Of a stretch of DNA of 64,000 nt, positions 32,914 to 41,722 are shown piece by piece (positions within the stretch are counted from its first letter, which is position 1; each line of letters begins with the position of its first letter). Source of the DNA: JBCCGI01 sp039029355 (GTDB lineage: Bacteria; Planctomycetota; UBA1135; GCA-002686595). The translations under genes were made by a program, and so were the position numbers. The notes below the pieces were generated by a model that was given only the letters and a program-made list of their open reading frames with translations, was not told the DNA's origin and ran no database searches. The stretch spans positions 1-64,000 of the forward strand of contig JBCCGI010000044.1 in assembly GCA_039029355.1 (NCBI GenBank), written 5' to 3'.

Positions 32914-35493
32914 ATGTCGAACGCCGTCGCTACCACCGCGCTCCTGCTGCTCTCCTCCCTCCTGCCCGCGCCCGCGCCGGCGCGGCAAGAGGACCCGCTG
33001 AGCTCCCTCGGCCAGGTCGACTGGGAGGGATGGGCCGACCTCGACGGGCTGCTCTCCGACGTCCGCAGGACGACCGGCGTGCCGGCGCTGTCCGCGGCCT
33101 TCCTCCGCGATGGCAAGGTCGTCGCGGCCGCGACGTCCGGCGTGTCGGAGGCCGGTGGCGAGGACGCGCTCGACGCGTCGGCGCGCTTCCACCTCGGCTC
33201 GGTCACCAAGTCCTTCACCGGCGTCCTGATCGGCCGGCTGGTCGAGGAGGGCGCGCTGGCCTTCGACACGACCGTGGGGGACCTCCTCGACCATCTAGAG
33301 CCGCGGGCGGAGTACCGCGACGTGACGGTCGAGGACCTGCTGCGCCACGAAGGCGGCCTGCACGCCTACACCGTGGAGCGACCCGCCGGGGCCAGCGCCT
33401 CCGGCTTCGAGGTGGGCACGCCGACCGAGTGCCGGGAGGCGTTCCTAGTCGACGCGCTCGGCCTCGAACCGGCGGTCCCGCGCGGCACGCCGCTCTACTC
33501 CAACGCGGGCTTCGCGCTCCTCGGACACATGGCCGAGGTGGCGACCGGGACTCCCTGGGAGATCCTGATCCAGCGCGAGGTGCTCGGACCCCTGGGCCTC
33601 GCGCACACCGCCGTCGGCTTCCCCGAGCGGCCGCGGGGGCACGTCTTCCGGGAGGGCCGCTTCCTGCCGGTCCCGCTGGACGCGTACCCGACGATGACGC
33701 ACCTCGCGCCGGCCGGGCATCTGCACTCCACCGTAGGCGACCTGATGACGTACGCCCGCTTCCACCTGGACGGGCTGGCGGGCGCGGACGGGCTGCTGTC
33801 GGCGGCGACCGTCGCGCGCCTGCACGGTCGCGACGGGGGAGGTCGCGCGCTGGCGGGCGGCTGGCGGATGCGCACTTTCGCGGGGGAGCGGGAGCACTGG
33901 CACGGGGGGACCGTGGGGGCCTCCTGGGCCGAGCTCCGCCTGCGCCCGGACTCACGAGAGGCGAGCGCCGTCCTGGTCGCCGTCGAGCCGTCCCTCGGCG
34001 AGGTCGTGGCGAACCGGCTGCAGCGCGCGCTGCGCGAGCGGTACGGGGAGGAGGCGAAGAACGAGCGCGGCGGCTGGCAGGCCGGCGGCGGGTTGTCCGT
34101 GACCGAGGGCACCGCGGACTCCGTCGCGGAGCGCGCCTGCTGGGAGGTGGTCGAGCGACTCGCCCGGGCGATCAACGCCGAGGACCGCGCCGCGTACCAC
34201 GCGCTCTTCGCCGCGGGCGGGAACCGCGCGGACCGGGACAGCATGTTCGACTTCATGGCGCGCAACGTGATGCCGAGCCGCGGAGCGATCCACGGCTTCC
34301 ACGAGCTGCCGCCGCCGCTGGTGCTCGAGGGCCAGGAGCGACCCATGCACCTGGTGACGTTCCACCTCGAGCGCGGCTTCCCCGGCTACTTCGGCCTGTC
34401 GCTGGACGACGCCGGGCACATCGCGGACTTCTCGCTCTTCGTGAAGGCCGAGCTGTGTCCGAACGGACCCGACCCGACGTGCGACTCGATCACGCGGTTT
34501 CTCGGCGGCGACGCCCTGGCCGGACCCGTACCGGGAGACTCTCTGCGGGCGCAGCAGATCCTCGACCGGGCCGTCGCCTCCGAGTCGCGCGAGGAGCTCT
34601 GGTCCGCCCTGACCGAGCTGGCCGCGGAGTGCCGCGAGCGGCCGGCCGCGGAGACCCGGGCGTGGAGGGAGCAAGCGCTGGCCCTGCTCGTGGAGCGGCC
34701 GAGCGACACCCGCCGCTGGTCGTCGCTCCTCGCGACCGCGTTCCTTCCGCCGGTGACCGCTGCGGAGCCTGGCGTCGCGCAGGAGCTCTTGGAGGAACAC
34801 GACCGGCTCCTGCGGGGACTCCTCGACCGGGCGGGGACCGACGCGGTGCGGGCGGAGCTGCTGCACGCGCGCGTCCTCGCCCACGTCCTGACCGAGCGCC
34901 AGCTCGGGATCACCGACGCGGCCCGGCGCCGCGCGCTGGCGGTCCTCGACGAGCTGGTGCGCGTCCACGGGCAGCGGACCGTCCCCGGCGGGGCCGAGCC
35001 CGAGTCCCTCGCCTCGCGCGCGGCGCCGCTCGTGCGCGAGCTCGAACGCCTGGCCCGCGGAGCGTTCGCACCCGACCTCTCCGGGATCGACCTCGCGGGC
35101 GATCCCCTCGACTTGAAGGACCTGCGCGGGCGGATCGTCGTGGTCGACTTCTGGACGAGCTTCTGCTCCCCCTGCCTGGCGCTCGTGCCGGAGGGCAGGA
35201 GGCTGCTCGACACCTACGGCGACGACGGCGTCGTCTACCTCGGCGTCTGCGGGGACGAGACGCGCGAGGAGGGGAGCCGCACGGCGCGCCGCACCGGCAT
35301 GACCTGGCGCAACCTGTGGGACGGCCCGCGGGGGACGGCGGGGCCCGCGTCGACGGCCTGGTGCGTCGAGGCCGTGGGCTGGCCGTCGGTCTTCGTCGTC
35401 GACCGCGACGGCCGGATCCGCGAGCGCCTCCACGGGGCCGACGTCATCCGGCAGCGGCTTGAGCCGCTGCTCCGGGCGCTGCTCGAGGAGTAG
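32914..35493 (+). CDS. Secreted serine beta-lactamase-like hydrolase fused to a TlpA-type thioredoxin
   Basis: A protein of 859 aa with a signal peptide (TALLLLSSLLPAPAPA). Residues about 40-380 are a class C beta-lactamase/esterase-like domain with SxxK in LGSVTKSFTG, Tyr motif YSNAGFAL and HGGTVGAS in place of KTG. A middle part (about 410-520) resembles an NTF2-like domain (EVVERLARAINAEDRAAYHALFA). A helical linker leads to a thioredoxin fold (about 710-858): LKDLRGRIVVVDFWTSFCSPC with CxxC (CSPC), and GWPSVFVVDRDGRIRERL with the cis-Pro. It probably acts in the periplasm. The combination is unusual; peptide or ester hydrolysis coupled to disulfide chemistry is speculative. Confidence 0.88.
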   Translation: MSNAVATTALLLLSSLLPAPAPARQEDPLSSLGQVDWEGWADLDGLLSDVRRTTGVPALSAAFLRDGKVVAAATSGVSEAGGEDALDASARFHLGSVTKSFTGVLIGRLVEEGALAFDTTVGDLLDHLEPRAEYRDVTVEDLLRHEGGLHAYTVERPAGASASGFEVGTPTECREAFLVDALGLEPAVPRGTPLYSNAGFALLGHMAEVATGTPWEILIQREVLGPLGLAHTAVGFPERPRGHVFREGRFLPVPLDAYPTMTHLAPAGHLHSTVGDLMTYARFHLDGLAGADGLLSAATVARLHGRDGGGRALAGGWRMRTFAGEREHWHGGTVGASWAELRLRPDSREASAVLVAVEPSLGEVVANRLQRALRERYGEEAKNERGGWQAGGGLSVTEGTADSVAERACWEVVERLARAINAEDRAAYHALFAAGGNRADRDSMFDFMARNVMPSRGAIHGFHELPPPLVLEGQERPMHLVTFHLERGFPGYFGLSLDDAGHIADFSLFVKAELCPNGPDPTCDSITRFLGGDALAGPVPGDSLRAQQILDRAVASESREELWSALTELAAECRERPAAETRAWREQALALLVERPSDTRRWSSLLATAFLPPVTAAEPGVAQELLEEHDRLLRGLLDRAGTDAVRAELLHARVLAHVLTERQLGITDAARRRALAVLDELVRVHGQRTVPGGAEPESLASRAAPLVRELERLARGAFAPDLSGIDLAGDPLDLKDLRGRIVVVDFWTSFCSPCLALVPEGRRLLDTYGDDGVVYLGVCGDETREEGSRTARRTGMTWRNLWDGPRGTAGPASTAWCVEAVGWPSVFVVDRDGRIRERLHGADVIRQRLEPLLRALLEE

Positions 35494-35933
35494 CGGCGGA
35501 CGCGGGGGCCGCGCCGTACCTCGCTTGCGCTAGCCCCAGTTCCCCACAAGCTCGCGGACCGACTGGCCCAGGTCGTTCCGTGCCCGCACCGTGCTTCCAT
35601 GGGGGCCTGCGTCTCCAAGTGCGATGGACGGCGGCTGCCCTGGGGGAATCGCCATAGGGGTGCCATCTTTCGGAGTCGCCGAAATCGGAGAAGCTTGGCG
35701 GGGCTCGCGCGGCTTTGCGTTACCTCCCACAAATCACCCCGCCCGGCCTCTCGCTCTCGGCGCGCTAAGGAGCGCGAGCTGACCTCGGCGACTCCGAGGC
35801 CGCACTCGCGCCGGCGCGTGTAGCTACTCCACTCGTGAAGAGCGGGGCTTGGATCTGCACCTGGCCTAGCCAGGCCGGCCGCCTCCGAGCCAATCGCTTC
35901 CTGCAACTGCTCCCAGCCTATCCGGTCACCCTC
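35494..35933. other. Intergenic region before the giant lipoprotein
   Basis: A stretch of 440 bp with no gene accepted. Short frames on both strands lack domains and start signals. The lipoprotein frame itself is open from 35835, but its signal peptide starts at 35934. No promoter is clear. Confidence 0.4.
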
Positions 35934-38900
35934 ATGACAAACGTGCTCGCCCGTACGCTTCTCCTGTGTGTTCTCGTGCTGATTCTCGGATGCGTCGGGA
36001 GTCGCGGCTTCGTCGAGGTCGGCCAGCCCCAGGTCCACACGCGCGAGCGTCTGATCTCCGAGCGACAGAGCCGCGCGGAGTGGTTGCGCACCGAGCTGCG
36101 TGCGTCCGAGTCGCTCCAGGCGAACTTCCAGGGCTTCCGTGACCTGCGGAGCTTCGCGGGGATCTACACGTCCCTACGCGCGTCGATCGACCCCGAGGCG
36201 GGGGACATCGCGGCGGCGGAGGCCGAGAACGAGAAGCTGCGGCTGGAGGCGGAGCGGTGGAATCTCAAGCGGCAGGTGCGCGACGCCCGCCAGGGCTACG
36301 ACGACGCCGGGGCGGGGAACCCGACCAACGAGTCCCCCGCGCCGGACGATCCCCAGGGCTATCGGGACCCGGCGGCGCCGCCGACCGGCGACCCGGTCTT
36401 CAATGTGAACCAGGGGCTGATCTCGCCGGCCGAGGCCGAGAGGACGAAGGCCGAGCAGCATCCGCTGGACCGCTTCCGGGACCGGCTGGCGATGCGCAAC
36501 GCGGTGGAGGCGGAGCTCCGCGAGACGCAGTTCGACGACGCCCACGACATCCTGGGGTCGGAGCTGTACGGGCTGACGCTGGACCTCGCCGTGCTGCCCG
36601 GTGACAGCAGCTCGGAGTTCGTGGAGGTGGACCTGCACGTGTCGTTGGCGCGCGACGACGAGGCGGGTGCAGACCGGCTGCAGGCCTTGCTCAACCTGTA
36701 CCACGACTGGTTGGCGTTCCTCCCCGTGCGAATCGAGCGCGAGGTCGCGAGCTGGATCTGGCGGATCGAGGAGCTTCAGGACGAGCTGGACGCGATCGGA
36801 GCGGCGGTCACGGAGGAGGACGACGGTGGTGAGACCAGCCGCTCGAACGATGCGGCCAGGCGTTCCGAGGAACAATCGATCGACCAGGAGCTGCGCCGCA
36901 TGGCGCTCGAGATCTTCGAGGTCGTCTCGGAGGAACGGCGCCGAGTCAAGCTGCTCGCCAAGTACGCGACCGAAGAAGAGCTCCCACCCGCCAGCGACTC
37001 GTGCTTTGAGCAGAAGCTCACCGACCTCCGTTGCCGGCTCTTCCTCGCGACCCGCGACCCATACTGGATCTCGGTCGACAGGACGGTGCTGCAGCGCGAG
37101 TTGACGCTCGCCGCGACGCAGAACGGGGGTCCCGCAGGCTCCGGAGAGGCGGTGGAGAACGACGGCGCCGACAACGGCGATCCCGTCCCCGAGGAGGGCC
37201 AGGCTCTTCAGAAGCTTGGGGAGAACGACCCGTTCCACGAGCTCGATACGCCCGATCTGCTCCTGGCCGCGATGAAGAGGCTCTATTCGAGCAAGGCCCG
37301 CGAGCGCCTCGCGCAGATCTCGAGGAAGGGCCCCGACGACGAGGATCGGCGGAACGCGCGTCTCAGCAACGCCAAGCGCTCGGACTTCAGAAAGCTCCTT
37401 CGGCTGACGGTCGCGCGGCAGTATCAGCAGAGTCTCTCCAGACTCGCCGTCATCCGCATCGACGACGAGCGGAACTTCGTGCATGCGGAGGAGCCGTCCG
37501 CGGACCTGATCAAGCTCTTGGGACACGGCGAGATCAAGGCCAGCGGAGGCGAGCAACTCTGTTCAGGCCTCAGGTACCAGCTGCTCGACAAGAAGGACCC
37601 CGCGTCGTCCCCGAGCCTGCGGGCGTTCGTCGACCGGGATGTCGACACGATCGACGGCTGCATGCTGCTTGGTTCGCTCGAGTTCGCGCGCATCCTGCTC
37701 GTCGCCGAACGCTCGCTCCAGGCCTACGCCGCCCAGCCGACCGAGCTCGCCCAGAGCATCTCCGACGTCTCGGCCCGCGAGACGGTCACGAGCACGATGG
37801 TCGCGCTCCAGGCGATGCTCCCCGCGGAGGGCGTGAGCGCCGACTCCCAACTAGAGCTGCTGCGCAAGTCCCAGGAGCGCTTCCACGGGATCCTGCGCCA
37901 GCCCCTCGTCGTGGGCTTCTCGCGCGGCGGGAGCCGGCTCGGCTGGGTGCTCGGCCCCAAGTTCTCGCTACGCGACGGAGAGGCCGAGTTCCTGCACGCA
38001 CACGCGCGGTACAAGGTCGACGCGGCGATCATCGTTCCCGGCTGGGTGGACAAGGTGTTCGTCAAGGCGGACGCCAAGTGGATCCACTCGCGCGGGGGCA
38101 AGGTCCCGGGCGAGCTCGTCTGGCCCGAGTCGGATCAGTTCGCGAACGGGAAGATCGGGATCCGCCTGCCCCAGCCGGCCGACATCATGGACCGGGTCAT
38201 GCTGGCGCTCCTCTCGGAGTCGAGCCTGCTGAGCCAGTCCTCGCGCGGCGGACTCCAGCGGCGTCCGGGGCCCGAGGTCGACAGTCCGGGGCGCTCGGAG
38301 CGGCGCAGGCTCCTGGCCCCTGGGGAGCAGTCGCTCCTCGTCCTTGGCGACCAGCTCTGGCGCAACCCGCAGGTGTTCGTGGGGGATCAGAAGGCGACCT
38401 CGGTCGAGGTCCTGGCCGACATGTCCGGGCTCCTCGCCAAGTTCGACCGGCTCGACTACCCGGACGTGCGTCCCGAGGACCCGCAGGCCGACACGGCCAT
38501 CCCCCAGGACCTCACGGTGGTGACGACCTTCGGGGTCGACCGCGTCGAGGAGGCCGTGGCCATCCGCTACGACCCTGGGCCGACCTCCTCGCCCCCGAAG
38601 GGAAGCAGCGAGGCGACGCTGCGGACGTCGTTCCTGGAGGCCGGCTCGAAGGAGCGCATCCTGTTTGCGTTCGCGAAGCCCAAGGCCTTCCACAGCGTGA
38701 AGCTGGAGCTGTTCGACCCGAAGAACTCCGCGAAGGGAGAGCTCTCGGGGAACAAGGTCGGCTGGGACTCCGAAGGGAAGGTCCTGACGGTGCAGGCAGC
38801 GGGCGCCGACTGGCCGAACGGTGCGGGCGCGCGCCGACTGGTCGACCTGCAGCTCCTGCGCTTCGACCGCGCCGACCAGACGACCGGCACGCGGGTCACG

Positions 38901-40103
38901 CCCAAGGAGCGACCCAAGCTCGCGCTGTTCCCCGGCAAGAAGGAGCGCGCGTTCCTGGCGCCCGCCGCGGGCAGCAACGGGGAGCTCGCGACCGAGTTCA
39001 CGCGCGCGGGCAGCCTGCCCGGTGAGCGCGGCATCGTGCTCGAGCTGGAGGAGTCCGCGGTGCCGATCTTCGACGTGGCCTATCCGGGCCTCTTCTCCAC
39101 CGTCGCCGCCGGAGACCTGATCCTCGAGCTCGCGGATACCGACGTGGTCCTGCCGCTCGTCAGGCTAGAGGCCAAGAGCGGCAAGTATCGGATGGAGGTG
39201 CCGAAGCAGGCGCTCGTGGACGCTCGGAAGAAACTCGTGAAGGAGGCCAAGGCGACGCCCCGCACCGCGCAGCTCGTGTACGTCGGAGACGACGAGGGCA
39301 AGGCCGGTCGGATCGTCGTTCCGGTGTACAAGGGCACGAACGCGGTCAAGCTGAAGTTCGACCAGCAGCAGTCCGACGCGGGCCTCACGCTCCTGAGCGA
39401 CTCGGTGGAGCTGCCGTTCCGCGGGCGGACCGCGCGCGGGCTGCGCACGCCGGACGGAAAGGAGCGCCTCAAGCTGTTCCAGCTGGATGCCGCCGCCAAG
39501 GACCTGGACGAGAACTACCCCGGCTGGAACCGTGGCGGCTCGGTGACGGTGGACTTCCCCGGCTACGGGCCGACGCTCGTCCTCGACCTCCTCGGAAGCA
39601 AGGGAGAGGCGCACACCTTCGGGCTGCTCGTGCCGCTCGGACAGGACGCAGCCCTCGCCGCGGCGACGGTGGGCAAGAAGGCTCCCAGCGTGAAGGTCGG
39701 GGACAAGGCGCTCACCGTCGCTAGCCCGAGCGGCGCGAAGGTCGAGTTCACGGTCCCGGACGAGGCCTCGTTCACGCTGGCGCAGGCGAGCCTCACGAAG
39801 CCGGCGAGCGGCCAGGTGCTGATCCGCTTCACGCTCGCGGCGGACCAGCAGCGCAACCTCAAGACCGATGTGCTCGGTCGATCGCTGGAGCTGAGGCTCA
39901 CGCCCACGTCCGGCGGCAGCGGGACGACGCGCGAGGCGACGGCGACCCTGACGGAGGACGGATCCGAGATCCGCTGCGACTTCCCGCTTCCCGCCGCGGA
40001 TGCGCTGTGGCCCGCGTCGGGCCAGAGCGCCGTGTTCGACCTGGCCCTGCGCCTCGACGACGTGACCTTCCAGCTGTCGGCCACGCAGCTGACGCTGCAG
40101 TAG
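35934..40103 (+). CDS. Very large lipoprotein of unknown function
   Basis: A protein of 1389 aa starting at MTNVLARTLLLCVLVLILGC, a lipoprotein signal with the lipidated Cys at 20. Residues about 35-130 are helical and charged (RLISERQSRAEWLRTELRAS, AAAEAENEKLRLEAERWNLK), suggesting coiled coil. Acidic linkers follow, then a mixed central part with WVDKVFVKADAKW and LVLGDQLWRNPQVFVGDQKA. The last 600 residues look beta-rich with recurring VxLxLxxF / LxLPLVRLEAKSGKY units, like Ig- or carbohydrate-binding sheets. No enzyme motif was found. A small lipoprotein follows 17 bp later, so the two may form an envelope complex. The frame is intact throughout. Confidence 0.75.
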   Translation: MTNVLARTLLLCVLVLILGCVGSRGFVEVGQPQVHTRERLISERQSRAEWLRTELRASESLQANFQGFRDLRSFAGIYTSLRASIDPEAGDIAAAEAENEKLRLEAERWNLKRQVRDARQGYDDAGAGNPTNESPAPDDPQGYRDPAAPPTGDPVFNVNQGLISPAEAERTKAEQHPLDRFRDRLAMRNAVEAELRETQFDDAHDILGSELYGLTLDLAVLPGDSSSEFVEVDLHVSLARDDEAGADRLQALLNLYHDWLAFLPVRIEREVASWIWRIEELQDELDAIGAAVTEEDDGGETSRSNDAARRSEEQSIDQELRRMALEIFEVVSEERRRVKLLAKYATEEELPPASDSCFEQKLTDLRCRLFLATRDPYWISVDRTVLQRELTLAATQNGGPAGSGEAVENDGADNGDPVPEEGQALQKLGENDPFHELDTPDLLLAAMKRLYSSKARERLAQISRKGPDDEDRRNARLSNAKRSDFRKLLRLTVARQYQQSLSRLAVIRIDDERNFVHAEEPSADLIKLLGHGEIKASGGEQLCSGLRYQLLDKKDPASSPSLRAFVDRDVDTIDGCMLLGSLEFARILLVAERSLQAYAAQPTELAQSISDVSARETVTSTMVALQAMLPAEGVSADSQLELLRKSQERFHGILRQPLVVGFSRGGSRLGWVLGPKFSLRDGEAEFLHAHARYKVDAAIIVPGWVDKVFVKADAKWIHSRGGKVPGELVWPESDQFANGKIGIRLPQPADIMDRVMLALLSESSLLSQSSRGGLQRRPGPEVDSPGRSERRRLLAPGEQSLLVLGDQLWRNPQVFVGDQKATSVEVLADMSGLLAKFDRLDYPDVRPEDPQADTAIPQDLTVVTTFGVDRVEEAVAIRYDPGPTSSPPKGSSEATLRTSFLEAGSKERILFAFAKPKAFHSVKLELFDPKNSAKGELSGNKVGWDSEGKVLTVQAAGADWPNGAGARRLVDLQLLRFDRADQTTGTRVTPKERPKLALFPGKKERAFLAPAAGSNGELATEFTRAGSLPGERGIVLELEESAVPIFDVAYPGLFSTVAAGDLILELADTDVVLPLVRLEAKSGKYRMEVPKQALVDARKKLVKEAKATPRTAQLVYVGDDEGKAGRIVVPVYKGTNAVKLKFDQQQSDAGLTLLSDSVELPFRGRTARGLRTPDGKERLKLFQLDAAAKDLDENYPGWNRGGSVTVDFPGYGPTLVLDLLGSKGEAHTFGLLVPLGQDAALAAATVGKKAPSVKVGDKALTVASPSGAKVEFTVPDEASFTLAQASLTKPASGQVLIRFTLAADQQRNLKTDVLGRSLELRLTPTSGGSGTTREATATLTEDGSEIRCDFPLPAADALWPASGQSAVFDLALRLDDVTFQLSATQLTLQ

Positions 40104-40120
40104 CCCGAGGAGGACCCGAC

Positions 40121-40447
40121 GTGCAACCCAACTCGAAGCCCCTGTCTCGCTCGCTGCTCGCCCTCGTGCTCGCCCTGGCGCCGCTGGCCCCCGGCTGCGC
40201 CACGGTCGCCGGGACCGCCGTCAGCCCCGTCACCGGAGGCGTGGACCTCACGCGCTTCCACATGGACAGCGGCGGGTGGGAGGTGACCGCGCCGTTCGTC
40301 TTCCTCGGCGGCGCGTTGTCCGGACCGTTCGTCGCGCTTTGGAACGGGGTGTGGCACGACGTGTCGATCCTCGCCTGGGGCGCGTACTGGGAGGACTTCG
40401 ACCAGGTCTTCCGGCCGTTCGAGATGATCGACCGGCAGCGCGAGTAG
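40121..40447 (+). CDS. Small lipoprotein
   Basis: A protein of 108 aa starting with GTG, preceded by GAGGAGG. The signal LLALVLALAPLAPGCATV has a lipobox Cys at about 26. The mature part has a glycine-rich membrane-like stretch (APFVFLGGALSGPFVALWNGVWHDVSILAWGAYWED) and no known domain. It follows the giant lipoprotein by 17 bp in the same direction and is probably cotranscribed with it. Confidence 0.7.
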   Translation: MQPNSKPLSRSLLALVLALAPLAPGCATVAGTAVSPVTGGVDLTRFHMDSGGWEVTAPFVFLGGALSGPFVALWNGVWHDVSILAWGAYWEDFDQVFRPFEMIDRQRE

Positions 40448-40532
40448 GCGGGGCGGCCTCCGGCCCGAGCCGGCAGAGCTCAAAAGTCTCTCCATCGCCT
40501 CGCCGTATCGACCGCGGGACCAGAGCAAGGCG

Positions 40533-40742
40533 TCACGGGGCGGGGTCGTACCCCAGCAGGTCCCCCGGCTGACAGTCCAGCTCGCGGCAGATGGCTTCGA
40601 GCGTCGAGAAGCGCACCGCCTTGGCCTTGCCGGTCTTCAGGATCGACAGGTTGGCGAGCGTGATGCCGACGCGGTCGGCCAGCTCGGTCAGCGTCATGTC
40701 GCGCTCGTGGAGGCGCTCGTCGAGCTTCACGAGGATCGGCAC
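40533..40742 (-). CDS. XRE/Cro-type HTH regulator (YozG-like)
   Basis: Sixty-nine residues, nearly all one Cro/CI helix-turn-helix: LDERLHERDMTLTELADRVGITLANLSILKTGKAKAVRFSTLEAICRELDCQPGDLL. Its GTG start overlaps the stop of the DUF2975 gene by one base. The HTH plus DUF2975 membrane protein is a widespread two-gene module, and this regulator probably autoregulates it by binding the repeats at 41390-41447. Confidence 0.88.
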   Translation of the reverse strand: MPILVKLDERLHERDMTLTELADRVGITLANLSILKTGKAKAVRFSTLEAICRELDCQPGDLLGYDPAP

Positions 40743-41278
40743 TAGACGGTCCCCTGCAGCTCTTCGCGCATCGTGGTCCCCATGCGGAAGATGCGCGCGA
40801 GGATGAACAGGGTCAGCACCAGCACGATGCCCTCTCCGGAGATGCTGACGTCGCCGTCACCGTCGACGGAGAAGCCCTCGGTCAGCGCGCCCATCCCCGC
40901 GGCCGCGAATCCGATCAGGAGCGTGATCCCCTGGATCGCCAGCGCCAGCCAGCCCATGCGGGCCAGCCGCGCTGCGTTGTCTTCGATGAACGGGTCGCCG
41001 CTCTTGACCGACGCGACGATCTTCTTCAGCTCGCGGGTGAAGCGCAGCGAGAGGTAGAGGACCCCGATCGTGGCGGCGATCCCGGCGACGACTCCCCAGT
41101 AGGTCCACGCGGCCCGGCCTTCGGCGGCGATTTCCGCGACGATCTCGCCGCGCTGAACCGTCAGGACGGCCCCCAGACCGATCGCGACCATCACCATCGA
41201 GAAGATCAAGATCACCTCGAAGACGACCAGCAGGACGTTGGCCGCGGTCAGCAGCGGGTCGTTGGTTTGTCGGGTCAT
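40742..41278 (-). CDS. DUF2975 membrane protein
   Basis: A protein of 178 aa with four membrane spans: NVLLVVFEVILIFSMVMVAIGLG, AAWTYWGVVAGIAATIGVLYLSL, ARMGWLALAIQGITLLIGFAAAG and GIVLVLTLFILARIFRMG. The conserved loop LKKIVASVKSGDPFIEDNAARLARMGW is the DUF2975 signature. The ATG at 41278 has GGAAAGGA upstream; longer frames read into low-complexity sequence. Physiological role unknown. It is cotranslated with the XRE regulator. Confidence 0.88.
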   Translation of the reverse strand: MTRQTNDPLLTAANVLLVVFEVILIFSMVMVAIGLGAVLTVQRGEIVAEIAAEGRAAWTYWGVVAGIAATIGVLYLSLRFTRELKKIVASVKSGDPFIEDNAARLARMGWLALAIQGITLLIGFAAAGMGALTEGFSVDGDGDVSISGEGIVLVLTLFILARIFRMGTTMREELQGTV

Positions 41279-41389
41279 GGGAGTCCTTTCCGTGTGGGGG
41301 GGAGCCGGCGGCGTCGCCGGCCCGGCAGGCGTCTTGGATGGCGGGTCGCTAGGCGGGGCGGGCGCTTGCCGGCTCCCGGTTCTGGCGAT

Positions 41390-41447
41390 ATCGAAAAACA
41401 ATAAGGCCTCCGGGTCTTATTGAAAAGCAATAATATTGAAAAACGAT
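41390..41447. promoter_or_regulatory. Three-copy operator for the DUF2975/XRE module
   Basis: The imperfectly palindromic 13-mer AT(C/T)GAAAAxC(A/G)AT occurs three times: ATCGAAAAACAAT (41390-41402), ATTGAAAAGCAAT (41419-41431) and ATTGAAAAACGAT (41435-41447). This AT-rich island stands out in GC-rich surroundings, 110-170 bp upstream of the DUF2975 start. It is the natural binding site for the XRE protein. Confidence 0.65.
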
Positions 41448-41722
41448 AATTCGGCGCTGGGTGGTTCGAGGGCGGGGGGCCGCGGGCCGCTTCTTCGGCG
41501 GCAGACAGCGGCGACCCCCCTCGTTCGGGACTGGGCGGCGGCGCCGGGTCGCCCGCGGCGGAGAGGATCCTCGCCGCCGGGTGGAGCCGCTCGCCGGCAG
41601 GGCGGTCTCTCGGGGAGCCGTGGATGCCGCGCAGCCTCCGCGCGTGGACATCTCCGTCCGGAGGGCTGAGGATCGCGCCTCGCGTTCTCGCCTCCAGCTG
41701 CCCTCCCGGACTCCCACCCGCC

